DNA of 64,000 bases, taken from NCBI RefSeq assembly GCF_000737595.1, contig NZ_CP006271.1:2046001-2110000 (forward strand), in the 5' to 3' direction. How positions within the stretch are numbered: the first letter of the stretch is position 1; the number at the start of each line of letters is the position of its first letter. The translations under genes were made by a program, and so were the position numbers. Below, in pieces: positions 33,634-41,049 of the stretch. Origin of the DNA: Synechococcus sp. KORDI-52 (GTDB lineage: Bacteria; Cyanobacteriota; Cyanobacteriia; PCC-6307; Cyanobiaceae). The notes beneath the pieces were generated by a model. It did no database searches and had not been told where the DNA came from. It was given only the letters and a program-made list of their open reading frames with translations.

Positions 33634-34131
33634 ATGCCCTCAAGTCCACGCAACCGGATCGGCGAGGTTTACGGCAAACTCACTGTGGTGCGCCCTTCAG
33701 AGCGGCGAACTAAAGCAGGAAACACTTTTTGGTGGTGCCGCTGCAGCTGCGGGGCCGAGCGGGAAGTTCCCAGCGACAAGTTGTCGCTGAACACGGCACG
33801 CCGCAAACCAACCGTGAATGCCTGTGAAGCATGTGCTCGCGAGTTTCAGATTGAAGGCGTGTATCGCAAAAACGATCGCGAGGAAAAGCAACGCCGCCAA
33901 GCAGCGCTTGAAGCTAGATCACAGCTGAAGGGTCAAGTGCCTGAACGCTGGCTTTCCCTACCGCTCACCGATGCCCACGCACGGGAACTCGGGCAAAAAC
34001 TCTTTTTCCGCGGCACAACTTGTCTGCGTGGACATCTGGCGCCATACCGCATCAATGGCGGCTGTCAGGCTTGTTCTGGCCAGACTCCATCTGCTTCAGA
34101 TTCGCCATCAACCAGGCCCAAAGAGTCATAA
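33634..34131 (+). CDS. Phage-type zinc-cluster DNA-binding-like protein
   Basis: 165 residues. The N-terminal region GEVYGKLTVVRPSERR ... WWCRCSCGAEREV is the DNA-contact domain often found fused to phage HNH or AP2 proteins. Further Cys pairs are CEAC near 70, CLRGH near 130 and CQAC near 143; FFRGTTCLRGHLAP ... GGCQAC resembles a small HNH-linked zinc ribbon. There is no catalytic HNH triad I can see, so it may only bind DNA. The start follows the DUF2130 stop by 3 bp. The 3' end overlaps a small minus-strand gene. Confidence 0.6.
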   Translation: MPSSPRNRIGEVYGKLTVVRPSERRTKAGNTFWWCRCSCGAEREVPSDKLSLNTARRKPTVNACEACAREFQIEGVYRKNDREEKQRRQAALEARSQLKGQVPERWLSLPLTDAHARELGQKLFFRGTTCLRGHLAPYRINGGCQACSGQTPSASDSPSTRPKES

Positions 34132-34174
34132 CCGCGGCACCAAAGGCCAACATCGCCAGGAGCTTGGCTTCCAT
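34052..34174 (-). CDS. 40-residue membrane microprotein
   Basis: MEAKLLAMLAFGAAVMTLWA: one span (about residues 4-24) and a polar tail (KQMESGQNKPDSRH). Its start directly follows the stop of the gene at 34175-34258 (TGAATG). It overlaps the 3' end of the opposite-strand gene by 80 bp. Confidence 0.42.
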   Translation of the reverse strand: MEAKLLAMLAFGAAVMTLWAWLMANLKQMESGQNKPDSRH

Positions 34175-34258
34175 TCAGAGGAAATCGAAATCGTCTTCCG
34201 AATCACCGGAAAATGCATTCATCACAAGTGCAGAAAACGGCACAAAGAGGGCCGCCAT
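34175..34258 (-). CDS. 27-residue peptide
   Basis: MAALFVPFSALVMNAFSGDS followed by an acidic end (EDDFDFL). A short span with a very acidic tail. It abuts the next microprotein gene with no gap, which is the only support for it. Positions 34259-34444 show nothing else. Confidence 0.35.
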   Translation of the reverse strand: MAALFVPFSALVMNAFSGDSEDDFDFL

Positions 34259-34444
34259 CACTAATATTTCCACGATTTTGAAAGCACCTGATTTAACTTA
34301 ACGAATTTGACTTTACAAAAAGTCATCAGCACTACCGTCCCACTGAAGTGAGTTCAAATACTCATTTCGGATTCAGGTCTAGGCATTTCACCCCGTTGTC
34401 AGCCCAGACGGCCGAATCAGACTGAATTCAGTCGTACAACGACG

Positions 34445-34762
34445 ATGCCAAAGGTGCTGAAGGCGGCTTCACAGACGATTCGCAATCTGCTCAAGCCAGC
34501 TGCCCAACACGGCTTCTCCGAAGACCGGCTCCGCAACGACCGGCAGAGCTACATCGCAATGACGCGGGCACTCGTCGATGCCCAGCTCGAATGGCGTGAT
34601 GCCGAGCTCAGCTCACGCCTCTGGAAAGACGTGGCCGACCGTGGCATGGATCGCGGTCGGCTGCTTCACCTGATCTACAGCGTTGAAGCGCATCACGATG
34701 AGGAGGCCCTGCAGAAGGCCGACACGGCCTACCTGCAGTTGGTTGATCCCAGCGATCCCTGA
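34445..34762 (+). CDS. Hypothetical protein
   Basis: 105 residues, soluble and helical (LRNDRQSYIAMTRALVDAQL, WKDVADRGMDRGRLLHLIY). Balanced composition supports a real gene. No family recognised. Confidence 0.55.
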   Translation: MPKVLKAASQTIRNLLKPAAQHGFSEDRLRNDRQSYIAMTRALVDAQLEWRDAELSSRLWKDVADRGMDRGRLLHLIYSVEAHHDEEALQKADTAYLQLVDPSDP

Positions 34763-34774
34763 GGCGGAACTCCC

Positions 34775-34930
34775 TCAGAGCTCGAACAGCGTCCCCAGCA
34801 GCATGGCGGGATGGGTCGACTCCCCTGCGGTGCTGCGTTCCAACTGAACGGCCATAACGCAGTGGGCCATGAATCGAACGGCCGAAAGAACAGCCAGACC
34901 AATGCACAGGGGGCAGTGCGTGAGGGTCAA
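34775..34930 (-). CDS. 51-residue hydrophobic protein
   Basis: From TTG at 34930: two Cys and two Met/His patches in a hydrophobic first half (THCPLCIGLAVLSAVRFMAH), then a polar tail. A membrane microprotein with possible metal ligands. Not recognised. Confidence 0.4.
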   Translation of the reverse strand: MTLTHCPLCIGLAVLSAVRFMAHCVMAVQLERSTAGESTHPAMLLGTLFEL

Positions 34931-35099
34931 GACAGGTGCCTACCGGAGTGATGGACCCATCCCAAGACAGAAGCGGGGACGCGCCACGATCTCTTCAACA
35001 AGCGTCATGCAACACGCGCAACCACATTAAGCGGGTGGTAGTGAAGGGGGAAAGGTAGGCTGGTAAGGTTGATGTTTATTGCTCTCTTTCGGGGAACGG

Positions 35100-35276
35100 A
35101 TGAGTCAGGTCACAGTCGGCGAAAACGAAGGTATTGAATCCGCATTGCGGCGCTTCAAGCGCTCCGTCGCCAAAGCCGGCATCTTTTCTGATCTGCGTCG
35201 GATCCGTCACCACGAGACCCCCGTTGAGAAGTACAAGCGCAAGCTGAAGCAGCGTTCACGCAACCGTCGTCGCTGA
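35100..35276 (+). CDS. rpsU: 30S ribosomal protein S21
   Basis: 58 residues. [20 protein letters not shown] is the conserved S21 start, followed by the basic helices ([18 protein letters not shown]) and the Arg-rich C-terminus. S21 sits on the small-subunit platform and takes part in translation initiation. The ATG at 35100 is certain from the family alignment. A good terminator follows at 35301. Confidence 0.97.
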
Positions 35277-35300
35277 GCTAACCCATCACAGCAGTTGATA

Positions 35301-35324
35301 ACGGGCCCTCGGGCCCGTTTTTTT
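35301..35324 (+). terminator. Terminator of rpsU
   Basis: ACGGGCCC pairs with GGGCCCGT around TC, then six or more T. Confidence 0.85.
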
Positions 35325-35551
35325 GTGCCCGTCCCCAGCTCACAGCGGATCAGGTCGCCACGTCACGGTGCCCTCTTCACAGTGCGCTCTTGTTTTCGCC
35401 AGACTTCATAAATGCTTAAGAAGGCCAAAACCAACCGATGGTGTTGATCAATCCATTTTGCCCAATCAGCGCGGCAAAAATTGCTGGCTTGAAGGCCACC
35501 GTGGTCTTGCTGCTGGTGCTGTTGATGAAATCGAAATTGCTGCGGATCAAG

Positions 35552-35677
35552 ATGTCCTTTTTTGGATCTGTTCTTGGATTCGCGATGTTGGTGAGCTTTT
35601 TGCTGACCACAGGCCTGCTCGCTGTGATCACTGGCGGAGCCGTTGCTTACGCCGCCACGCAAAACCGGAGCAACTGA
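35552..35677 (+). CDS. Small membrane protein
   Basis: 41 residues from the ATG at 35552 (MSFFGSVLGFAMLVSFLLTT). One or two spans and a short polar end. The frame is open to 35438, which would give 79 residues with an extra hydrophobic segment. It ends 3 bp before the next gene, so they are probably co-transcribed. Confidence 0.5.
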   Translation: MSFFGSVLGFAMLVSFLLTTGLLAVITGGAVAYAATQNRSN

Positions 35678-35680
35678 GTC

Positions 35681-36370
35681 ATGCGCAATCGTCTTCCATT
35701 CCTGAGTGGACTTGCATTGGCAACCCTCGGGGTTTCAGGTCTTGCCGGCGGTGGTTTGCTTTGGAATTTTCAAGGCCGCACCCTGGGGCTTGGTAGCACT
35801 ATCACGGCGTTGGCTCTGCTGGGAATCAGCTTTGTTCTGCTTCGGCCTGAACCACTACTTTCACCCGTTGAAGTCCCTGAAGCCAGCCAGCCACTCAAAA
35901 TCAAAGCGCCACAAGCATCGGTCCTCGGCCTGATGCTGGCTGCCCTCGGCACCTTCGGGATGGCGGGTTCTGGCTTGCTGTGGAACTTTCAAGGTATGGC
36001 TTTGGGTCTCACCGGCACGCTCACGGCCGCCGTCGCCCTTCTGCTGAGCCTGGTTTTTCTGTGGCCTCTCGGCCCCGCCAAGGCCTTCAGGCAACCTGTT
36101 TCCTCGATTGCGGCCATCGGCAACAGCTTGGAACCAGAATCGGTTAAGTCGTTGGAACCCGTCTCACAGAGCACACCTGCCCCGCAAACAACAGCAGAAG
36201 CGATTGCTGAACTCTTGGCGGCCGAACAGCATGAGCGAGCGGAACCAACGTTGGTGAACTTTGCTCCGCTGAACCTTTTGCCGGGCCAAAGTGTTCCCAC
36301 AAAGTCTCGACGCGGTGGCAGTTCTCTTGCTCGTTATCGCTCAATGGCCAGTGACTTGTTCAAGAGTTGA
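35681..36370 (+). CDS. Four-span membrane protein with internal duplication
   Basis: 229 residues. Two ~47-residue units, at about residues 10-57 and 83-129, share the pattern LALATLGVSGLAGGGLLWNFQG / LMLAALGTFGMAGSGLLWNFQG with matching second helices. Each unit makes two spans. A long soluble tail (about 135-229) contains a helix rich in Ala/Glu (AEAIAELLAAEQHERAEPT). The protein ends convergently, overlapping the next minus-strand gene by 11 bp. Not recognised. Confidence 0.6.
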   Translation: MRNRLPFLSGLALATLGVSGLAGGGLLWNFQGRTLGLGSTITALALLGISFVLLRPEPLLSPVEVPEASQPLKIKAPQASVLGLMLAALGTFGMAGSGLLWNFQGMALGLTGTLTAAVALLLSLVFLWPLGPAKAFRQPVSSIAAIGNSLEPESVKSLEPVSQSTPAPQTTAEAIAELLAAEQHERAEPTLVNFAPLNLLPGQSVPTKSRRGGSSLARYRSMASDLFKS

Positions 36371-36662
36371 CATCTCTCCAGAAATTGAAATTGCGAATTT
36401 TTCTGTACCAGGGAGTGATGTTCAAGTCAGGTCGCTGAAGGGTTGATCCTGGCTTATCAACACTGAATCCAGCTTCGTCCATCTCCCTTTTCAGACGACG
36501 GGTCACCGGGATAAGTGCGATTGAAAGCACCAAGGCTGCTAAAAGCAGGATGGGAAGTAACGTCACCAGCCAAACGGTGGCAATACAAGTGATTGCAGCC
36601 GCCATGACCGTCTTCAGCCATCGCGGCAGAGTTCTGCGCCGTTGAGGTGGAAGTTGCTTCAT
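36360..36662 (-). CDS. Small membrane protein
   Basis: 100 residues. A basic start (MKQLPPQRRRTLPRWLK) precedes two adjacent spans (about residues 17-50). A basic cytoplasmic loop with VTRRLKREMDEAGF and a soluble C-terminus ending FNFWRDVNS follow. It is the last of three small same-strand genes (36858, 36666, 36360) spaced by a few bases. Not recognised. Confidence 0.58.
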   Translation of the reverse strand: MKQLPPQRRRTLPRWLKTVMAAAITCIATVWLVTLLPILLLAALVLSIALIPVTRRLKREMDEAGFSVDKPGSTLQRPDLNITPWYRKIRNFNFWRDVNS

Positions 36663-36665
36663 GGC

Positions 36666-36851
36666 TCAGGACAGTCCATTTGCTCTCGAAAAAATCCGCT
36701 GGAGTTCACGCTGAAACGCTCTTGCGTTGAGAGGTTCCCCCAAGCGCCTGCGTTGGTAGCGTCGCAGCACAGCCCCAATCCAACAAACCTGTAGAGCTAT
36801 CAACAGTGAAGCAATGATCAGAACAGGAGATTCAGGATCATTCCACTGCAT
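36666..36851 (-). CDS. Single-span membrane protein
   Basis: 61 residues: MQWNDPESPVLIIASLLIAL forms one span, then an Arg-rich cytoplasmic tail (LRRYQRRRLGEPLNARAFQR). Spacing of 3 bp to the next gene supports one operon. Not recognised. Confidence 0.55.
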   Translation of the reverse strand: MQWNDPESPVLIIASLLIALQVCWIGAVLRRYQRRRLGEPLNARAFQRELQRIFSRANGLS

Positions 36852-36857
36852 CTCGGC

Positions 36858-37013
36858 TCAGTAGCTGGATTGGGGCAAGGTGAAGCCCGACTGCATATGA
36901 CCAACATCAAGCATCACGTAGGTGAGCCAAATCAACACTGCTGCAACACCAGCCCCTGCTGCAATTTTCGCCAATGAACGGCCAATCATCTCGAGCAGGC
37001 TGACCTCTTTCAT
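36858..37013 (-). CDS. Single-span membrane protein
   Basis: 51 residues from ATG at 37013 (MKEVSLLEMIGRSLAKIAAG). One span (about residues 18-36) ends in an extracytoplasmic GHMQSGFTLPQSSY. First gene of the three-gene unit; the terminator at 37080 separates it from doxX. Confidence 0.55.
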   Translation of the reverse strand: MKEVSLLEMIGRSLAKIAAGAGVAAVLIWLTYVMLDVGHMQSGFTLPQSSY

Positions 37014-37073
37014 CGCGTTGATCCAATTTCCCTGATTCTGACGCGTCCTTAGCCCATACCGTCGCCAGCCATC

Positions 37074-37102
37074 AAAAAAGCCCCGCGATCTGCGGGGCTT
37101 TT
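37074..37102. terminator. Bidirectional terminator
   Basis: GCCCCGC (37080-37086) pairs with GCGGGGC (37092-37098), with an A run before and a T run after. On the minus strand it closes the DoxX gene. Confidence 0.8.
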
Positions 37103-37122
37103 GCAGGTGATCACACTGAAAG

Positions 37123-37629
37123 TCATCGGGGTGCGACGGCTTCTTCCAGAACAGCAACCTTGCCATTAGCAAACTCCGCATCCTCCACAGCTGTAAACTG
37201 CATGTCAGGCTCAAGTCGGCGAACAATGAGTTCGTCAATGGAAAAGACACCAGGACCGCAGGCAAGAACGGCAATGGCAGCCGCGAAGTAGAGCCCAAGC
37301 AGCTCAAGAAGATAGATGTTGAAGCCCGCGGTGACGATGGCGTGATAGATGGCGACGGAGATGGTCCCTGCGACGGCCAAAGCTCCCATCCGCGTCAGCA
37401 ACCCAGTAATCAAGAACCAGCTGCCGATGACTTCGGAGAACGCCGCGACGTAGGAGAGAAGAATCGGAAAGGGCAAATGCAGCGGTCGGACAAATGCATC
37501 AGCGAAGTTCTCGATGTTGGCGAGCTTCTCGTACCCGTGGTGAATCAGCAGAGCACCGGTGAATACCCGAAGCACGAGCAGACCGAGATCGCCAGCGATG
37601 GGGCGGGACAGGATGGCGCGAATCACCAC
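37123..37629 (-). CDS. DoxX-family membrane protein
   Basis: 168 residues. Family pattern: LGLLVLRVFTGALLIHHGYEKL at the start (Arg21, His and Gly-Tyr in the first span), then LPFPILLSYVAAFSEVIG, and GLLTRMGALAVAGTISVAIY. Four spans, with a soluble C-terminus (about 135-168). DoxX proteins are quinone-linked membrane subunits in some archaea and are tied to redox stress in bacteria. The role here is unknown. A perfect 32-bp palindrome lies just upstream of the start (37641-37672), the likely control site. Confidence 0.85.
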   Translation of the reverse strand: MVIRAILSRPIAGDLGLLVLRVFTGALLIHHGYEKLANIENFADAFVRPLHLPFPILLSYVAAFSEVIGSWFLITGLLTRMGALAVAGTISVAIYHAIVTAGFNIYLLELLGLYFAAAIAVLACGPGVFSIDELIVRRLEPDMQFTAVEDAEFANGKVAVLEEAVAPR

Positions 37630-37640
37630 AGGACATATCG

Positions 37641-37672
37641 ACTACACACAACTTAAATAAGTTGTGTGTAGT
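37641..37672. promoter_or_regulatory. Perfect 15-bp inverted repeat (operator candidate)
   Basis: ACTACACACAACTTA, a 2-bp AA spacer, then the exact reverse complement. It ends 12 bp before the doxX start. No T run on either strand, so it is a protein-binding site rather than a terminator. Confidence 0.75.
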
Positions 37673-37717
37673 GTCGCGGCTTCGCGCCTCGCCGTGGCCA
37701 GGAATAAGTACTTCTAC

Positions 37718-37936
37718 TCAGTCGTCGTACACCAGGCACTCCGGTTCATCGGGGTTCTGCTCGCAGAACAGCTCAAGGGGAGAGGGGTCATGGGGATCGT
37801 CAGGAAATTGCTTCTTGTGATCCAACAGCCACTGCAGCTCCTCGGTGAGATGACGCACCTTGCCTTCATTGTGCTCAGACAGGGCCTTGAGAAACTCCTC
37901 CTGGTCCTTCTGGATGTGCTCGTCAATCGTTTTCAT
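37718..37936 (-). CDS. CP12-like protein with only the C-terminal cysteine pair
   Basis: 72 residues from the ATG at 37936 (MKTIDEHIQKDQEEF). The end LELFCEQNPDEPECLVYDD is the CP12 C-terminal loop, whose Cys pair forms a disulfide that holds GAPDH. TEELQ in the middle matches the EEL region of CP12. The usual N-terminal Cys pair, which binds PRK, is absent. Full CP12 links GAPDH and PRK in the dark to switch off the Calvin cycle; this variant could bind GAPDH alone (inference). It lies between two perfect inverted repeats. Confidence 0.78.
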   Translation of the reverse strand: MKTIDEHIQKDQEEFLKALSEHNEGKVRHLTEELQWLLDHKKQFPDDPHDPSPLELFCEQNPDEPECLVYDD

Positions 37937-38002
37937 GACTGAAACTGTCATCTGGCTGACATTCAGTTATTAGCGAAAACAAGCCCTGTCGATCAGTCAG
38001 TA

Positions 38003-38042
38003 GATCTACCTTTGTGATCGAAAGAACACAAAGGTAGATCTG
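38003..38042. promoter_or_regulatory. Perfect 15-bp inverted repeat upstream of the CP12-like gene
   Basis: AGATCTACCTTTGTG (38003-38017) and its exact reverse complement (38028-38042) flank a 10-nt loop. It lies about 65 bp before the CP12-like start, with no T run on either side. Could be an operator or an mRNA hairpin. Confidence 0.6.
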
Positions 38043-38126
38043 CATCGGCGCCCATCACGTCCTGTGACACTGCAGTGGCCATTGGAGGTTCGCCGAAGGA
38101 AAGTCAGAGGGCCTCTCGTTGGGTGG

Positions 38127-38285
38127 ATGTCATTTTCCGAACGCAGTGTTCTGACGGGACTGCTGGTCTTTGCCGTTGGAGTTGTGGTGGGTATCGGTAT
38201 TGGTTCAGCCAGTGCTGTTGCGGCCCTGACCCAGGGGGCGCCCGATGTGCTCCAGTCATGGTCGGGGGTGGTTGCTCTGCCGTGA
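38127..38285 (+). CDS. 52-residue membrane protein
   Basis: MSFSERSVLTGLLVFAVGVV then a Gly-rich span (VGIGIGSASAV); a long frame upstream is ignored. One span, with the end outside the membrane. Not recognised. Confidence 0.52.
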   Translation: MSFSERSVLTGLLVFAVGVVVGIGIGSASAVAALTQGAPDVLQSWSGVVALP

Positions 38286-38379
38286 AAAGCTGGCATCAGC
38301 TCCAGTTTTCGCCGTCCGGAATCCGTAGTAGAGCGAAGGCCTTACAACGTTTGCATGAACCACGAACGGGATTAGCGCG

Positions 38380-38550
38380 CTAACGCGCTCCAACACTGAT
38401 GCTGCCTGCGCCGATGAGGTGCTCGAGCCTTGCTGTCAGCTTCAACTCCGTGCGATCAAAACGATCTTGATGGCCAGCCAGGTAAGCGAGCTCTTCGTGG
38501 GTGATCACCTGATGGGTAACGGCATCCAGATAGATCTCAACCAGGGACAT
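38380..38550 (-). CDS. Small helical protein, paralog of 47726-47908
   Basis: 56 residues from ATG at 38550 (MSLVEIYLDAVTHQVITHEE). The chain LAYLAGHQDRFDRTE and RLEHLIGAGSISVG aligns well with the protein at 47726. Both are two-helix soluble proteins of unknown role, so this is a small paralogous family within the window. Confidence 0.6.
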   Translation of the reverse strand: MSLVEIYLDAVTHQVITHEELAYLAGHQDRFDRTELKLTARLEHLIGAGSISVGAR

Positions 38551-38625
38551 CTCAGCATCACCAAGGATGCGCCATCCTGGCAACACGGGGACGCCAACTG
38601 GGAACCGTGCAACGGATAGCTCACC

Positions 38626-39123
38626 ATGGACCGTCAGACCATTCAAAGCCTTGTCAAGCAATGCAGTTTGGGGCTGTTTGATTTGGCTTGTGCGGTCAGT
38701 GGTCGCCCCAGCTGGGATCTGAACCTGCCCGTTGGTGTGATCGATGCGAGACGCACCAAACCGAAGCTGATCGTGAGCGCCATCGGCACCATCAACTCAA
38801 CCTTGAAAGCATCGTCGACCATTGCTCACCCGCTGATGGTGCGTTTGTTCGAGCGTTTCGACGCTGTGGGCTTGGAACAGGCGCTCGTTGAAATGAAGAG
38901 CGGTGATGACGGGGAGGCCTTCGCGGAGGTCTGGCAGGCCTACAGGGATGAACGCTGTTCCGGGGATGCCCCGATGTGGAGCATCGAAGACGCAACGGCG
39001 TTTGTTGTGCAATCGCGTGAGGCCCATGCCGACAGGGAGGTGGCATGCGTCGCCATCCTGCCCGGAGATCCCCATCGCATCATCACGTTTTCGATCCCGA
39101 TTGCATTCCTCACGCGAGATTAA
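38626..39123 (+). CDS. Hypothetical protein
   Basis: 165 residues. It starts MDRQTIQSLVKQCSLGLFDL. A mid part with KLIVSAIGTINSTLKASSTI suggests an alpha/beta fold, and there is a helical region (FERFDAVGLEQALVEMK). Balanced, gene-like composition; no domain recognised. Confidence 0.6.
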   Translation: MDRQTIQSLVKQCSLGLFDLACAVSGRPSWDLNLPVGVIDARRTKPKLIVSAIGTINSTLKASSTIAHPLMVRLFERFDAVGLEQALVEMKSGDDGEAFAEVWQAYRDERCSGDAPMWSIEDATAFVVQSREAHADREVACVAILPGDPHRIITFSIPIAFLTRD

Positions 39124-39885
39124 GGAGATGCATGGAGTGGGTCCTGCCTCGCTGAACTCGAACATGGCTCCTGTTGCGTGGAGTCGCTGAAGAGATTGAT
39201 TGTAATCAAATCACACCTACAGCAACAAAATCTTCAGCAGAAGCTAACAGCATTTTGCTATTTTACAAACCATAAATTACACCCAGCATCAAAAAGAGAC
39301 AAAAATAACTTGCCATATCCAAGCAAACGCAGAGCACAGAATCGACACGCATAGGAGACTAAATTCAAGCCCTCAGTCTTCTGAAGCTTGAGCCCTTACC
39401 TAAACGCCCTTGAAGGATTTATCGAGTGAATTGCACGCTTTCTAGTACCCATACCCACCATGATAATGAGCAACTATGGCTTGATCAGATGTGGGAATCA
39501 ATCAGCTATTTCTGGATCAAATTCGCCGCATGATATCTAGAGCACTGGTGTACGTGAACTCTCTGCTCAAAAGTCTTGTTGATCAGCATCACATGTATTT
39601 CATAGCCTTCATTAATAGATGCTGATTGCTGCTCGGAGCTGAGGCGACAGATCCTCAAGATGCGGCTTGATAAAAACCTGCTGTCTCTCCAGAGCAGAGA
39701 TCGCGCTGATGCCCTTGAAGAGATGTGCCAGCACAGCCGTTCAAGCCTTTCTCACCGATGGTGGCCCATTTCAACCAGCGGACTCTCTAATGACCGATGC
39801 AGCCAAAGGCCTCAGCACCATCTCGGAGCAACCGATGCTCATCGGCGATGAACTGGCTAAACAGTGGTTGTCTGATCCACTGAGC
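39124..39885. other. Gene-free interval
   Basis: About 760 bp before the next supported gene, A/T-rich between about 39190 and 39650. A long frame extends into it from the secreted protein gene, but its sequence is not protein-like. I see no RNA or repeat that I can support. Confidence 0.4.
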
Positions 39886-40131
39886 ATGAAAAAGGTCCTC
39901 TTAGCCCTGTTTGTTCTTGCCTCATCAGCACCTGCAGCAATGGCCCAAAAGGAAATTCCCAAGGCTCCTGGCCATGACCAGTGTCCGCTTGGTTACGTCA
40001 ACACGCTTGGGACCACCTGTGTTTCGCCGATTTATTACGAAGTGGCACCCACAAACGGCAAAGCCTGCATGTCGGGCTGGATGAACATCGGGGCCGGCTA
40101 CTGCAAAAAGAAAACACTCGGGATTTTCTAG
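39886..40131 (+). CDS. Small secreted Cys-rich protein
   Basis: 81 residues from the ATG at 39886. A signal peptide (MKKVLLALFVLASSAPAAMA) is followed by a polar mature part with four Cys (HDQCPLGYVNTLGTTCVSP, GKACMSGWMNIGAGYCKKK). These would form two disulfides outside the cytoplasm. The GAGYC motif also occurs in the His-rich secreted protein at 43568. Function unknown. Confidence 0.72.
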   Translation: MKKVLLALFVLASSAPAAMAQKEIPKAPGHDQCPLGYVNTLGTTCVSPIYYEVAPTNGKACMSGWMNIGAGYCKKKTLGIF

Positions 40132-40233
40132 CCAGAACAGCCTGCACCGCAGCCCATCCCGTGACGATCAGCACCACTGCTTGTCTCGATCTCGGTTCCT
40201 CAGATCACAGGTCAAACTTAGGAGTCGATCACC

Positions 40234-40320
40234 ATGGCTATCGGAAATGGATTGGTGCCGGGATTCACAACTGAACCGTTTGCGCAGAGGCATCAACGTC
40301 TAAGAGATGCGCTGGTTTGA
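40234..40320 (+). CDS. Candidate 28-residue peptide with strong ribosome site
   Basis: MAIGNGLVPGFTTEPFAQRH preceded by AGGAG at a normal distance. No family, short, could be chance. Confidence 0.25.
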   Translation: MAIGNGLVPGFTTEPFAQRHQRLRDALV

Positions 40321-40431
40321 GAGGGTCGCCACCGTCAGGCAGGCCGTCTCCTGACAAACCCACGAAACTCTCAGCTTTCACTCATTTTATTGCTCTACAA
40401 ACAGAGCATGGTTGTGCTGTGAGTGAAAAGC

Positions 40432-40465
40432 AGACCCCTGGATTTGGAATGCTCCGGGGGTCTTT
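40432..40465 (+). terminator. Terminator-like hairpin
   Basis: AGACCCC (40432-40438) pairs with GGGGTCT (40457-40463) around an 18-nt loop; only a short T run follows. It could also be part of a small RNA in this gene-poor stretch. Confidence 0.35.
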
Positions 40466-40896
40466 CTGTGATCAGGACAGTCCAAGGATGTGCAGCCCGG
40501 CATCGAGACTGCGTCTGCACTGCAGCACCAACCGTTTCAGCAGGCAAGAATCAAGGCCCTGACAAAAGCCCTGATGGTTTCGTTGTGGCGTGATTTGCCC
40601 TCAATGACCAACATCGAACGGATCGTCGGGTGCAGGTCTCGATCGGTTCCAGAACCTCGCGAATGCAGAGATATCCCTGAAAAGGGCGGGCGCCAGCACC
40701 GCCCAGTTCTCCACTCTGCTCTTTCTGGTCAGTCAGCATCGGCTCAACGGAGCCCGACCGAGAAGCAGGCCTCCCCTGTGGACAGCACGATGAGCCTTGG
40801 GACAGCTCAGCCGTTGACGGCTAACTTGCCGGACCCGAGCCATCTGCTCTGATCGAGCAGAGCTCAGCCATCGACGCCTCTGTTCCAATCACCCCC

Positions 40897-41049
40897 ATGA
40901 ATGCCCATGTGATCGATGCCAAGGGGCGCTGGACCTACATGGGCGAGGACGGATGCCGTGGCAGTGTTGGTGATCCCTCGCTGTTGGAACAGCTTCGAAC
41001 GCTTCGTGACCAGCCCACCGACGATGGCTGCGGAAGTCTGCAGTCTTGA
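40897..41049 (+). CDS. 50-residue hypothetical protein
   Basis: MNAHVIDAKGRWTYMGEDGC begins a soluble chain with a second Cys near the C-terminus (TDDGCGSLQS). Coherent composition, no family. The interval 40321-40896 before it has only doubtful short frames. Confidence 0.45.
   Translation: MNAHVIDAKGRWTYMGEDGCRGSVGDPSLLEQLRTLRDQPTDDGCGSLQS

Noticed and set aside
37641-37672. Intrinsic terminator
   Set aside because: The stem is A/T-rich and neither strand has a T run; its spot just before doxX fits an operator better.
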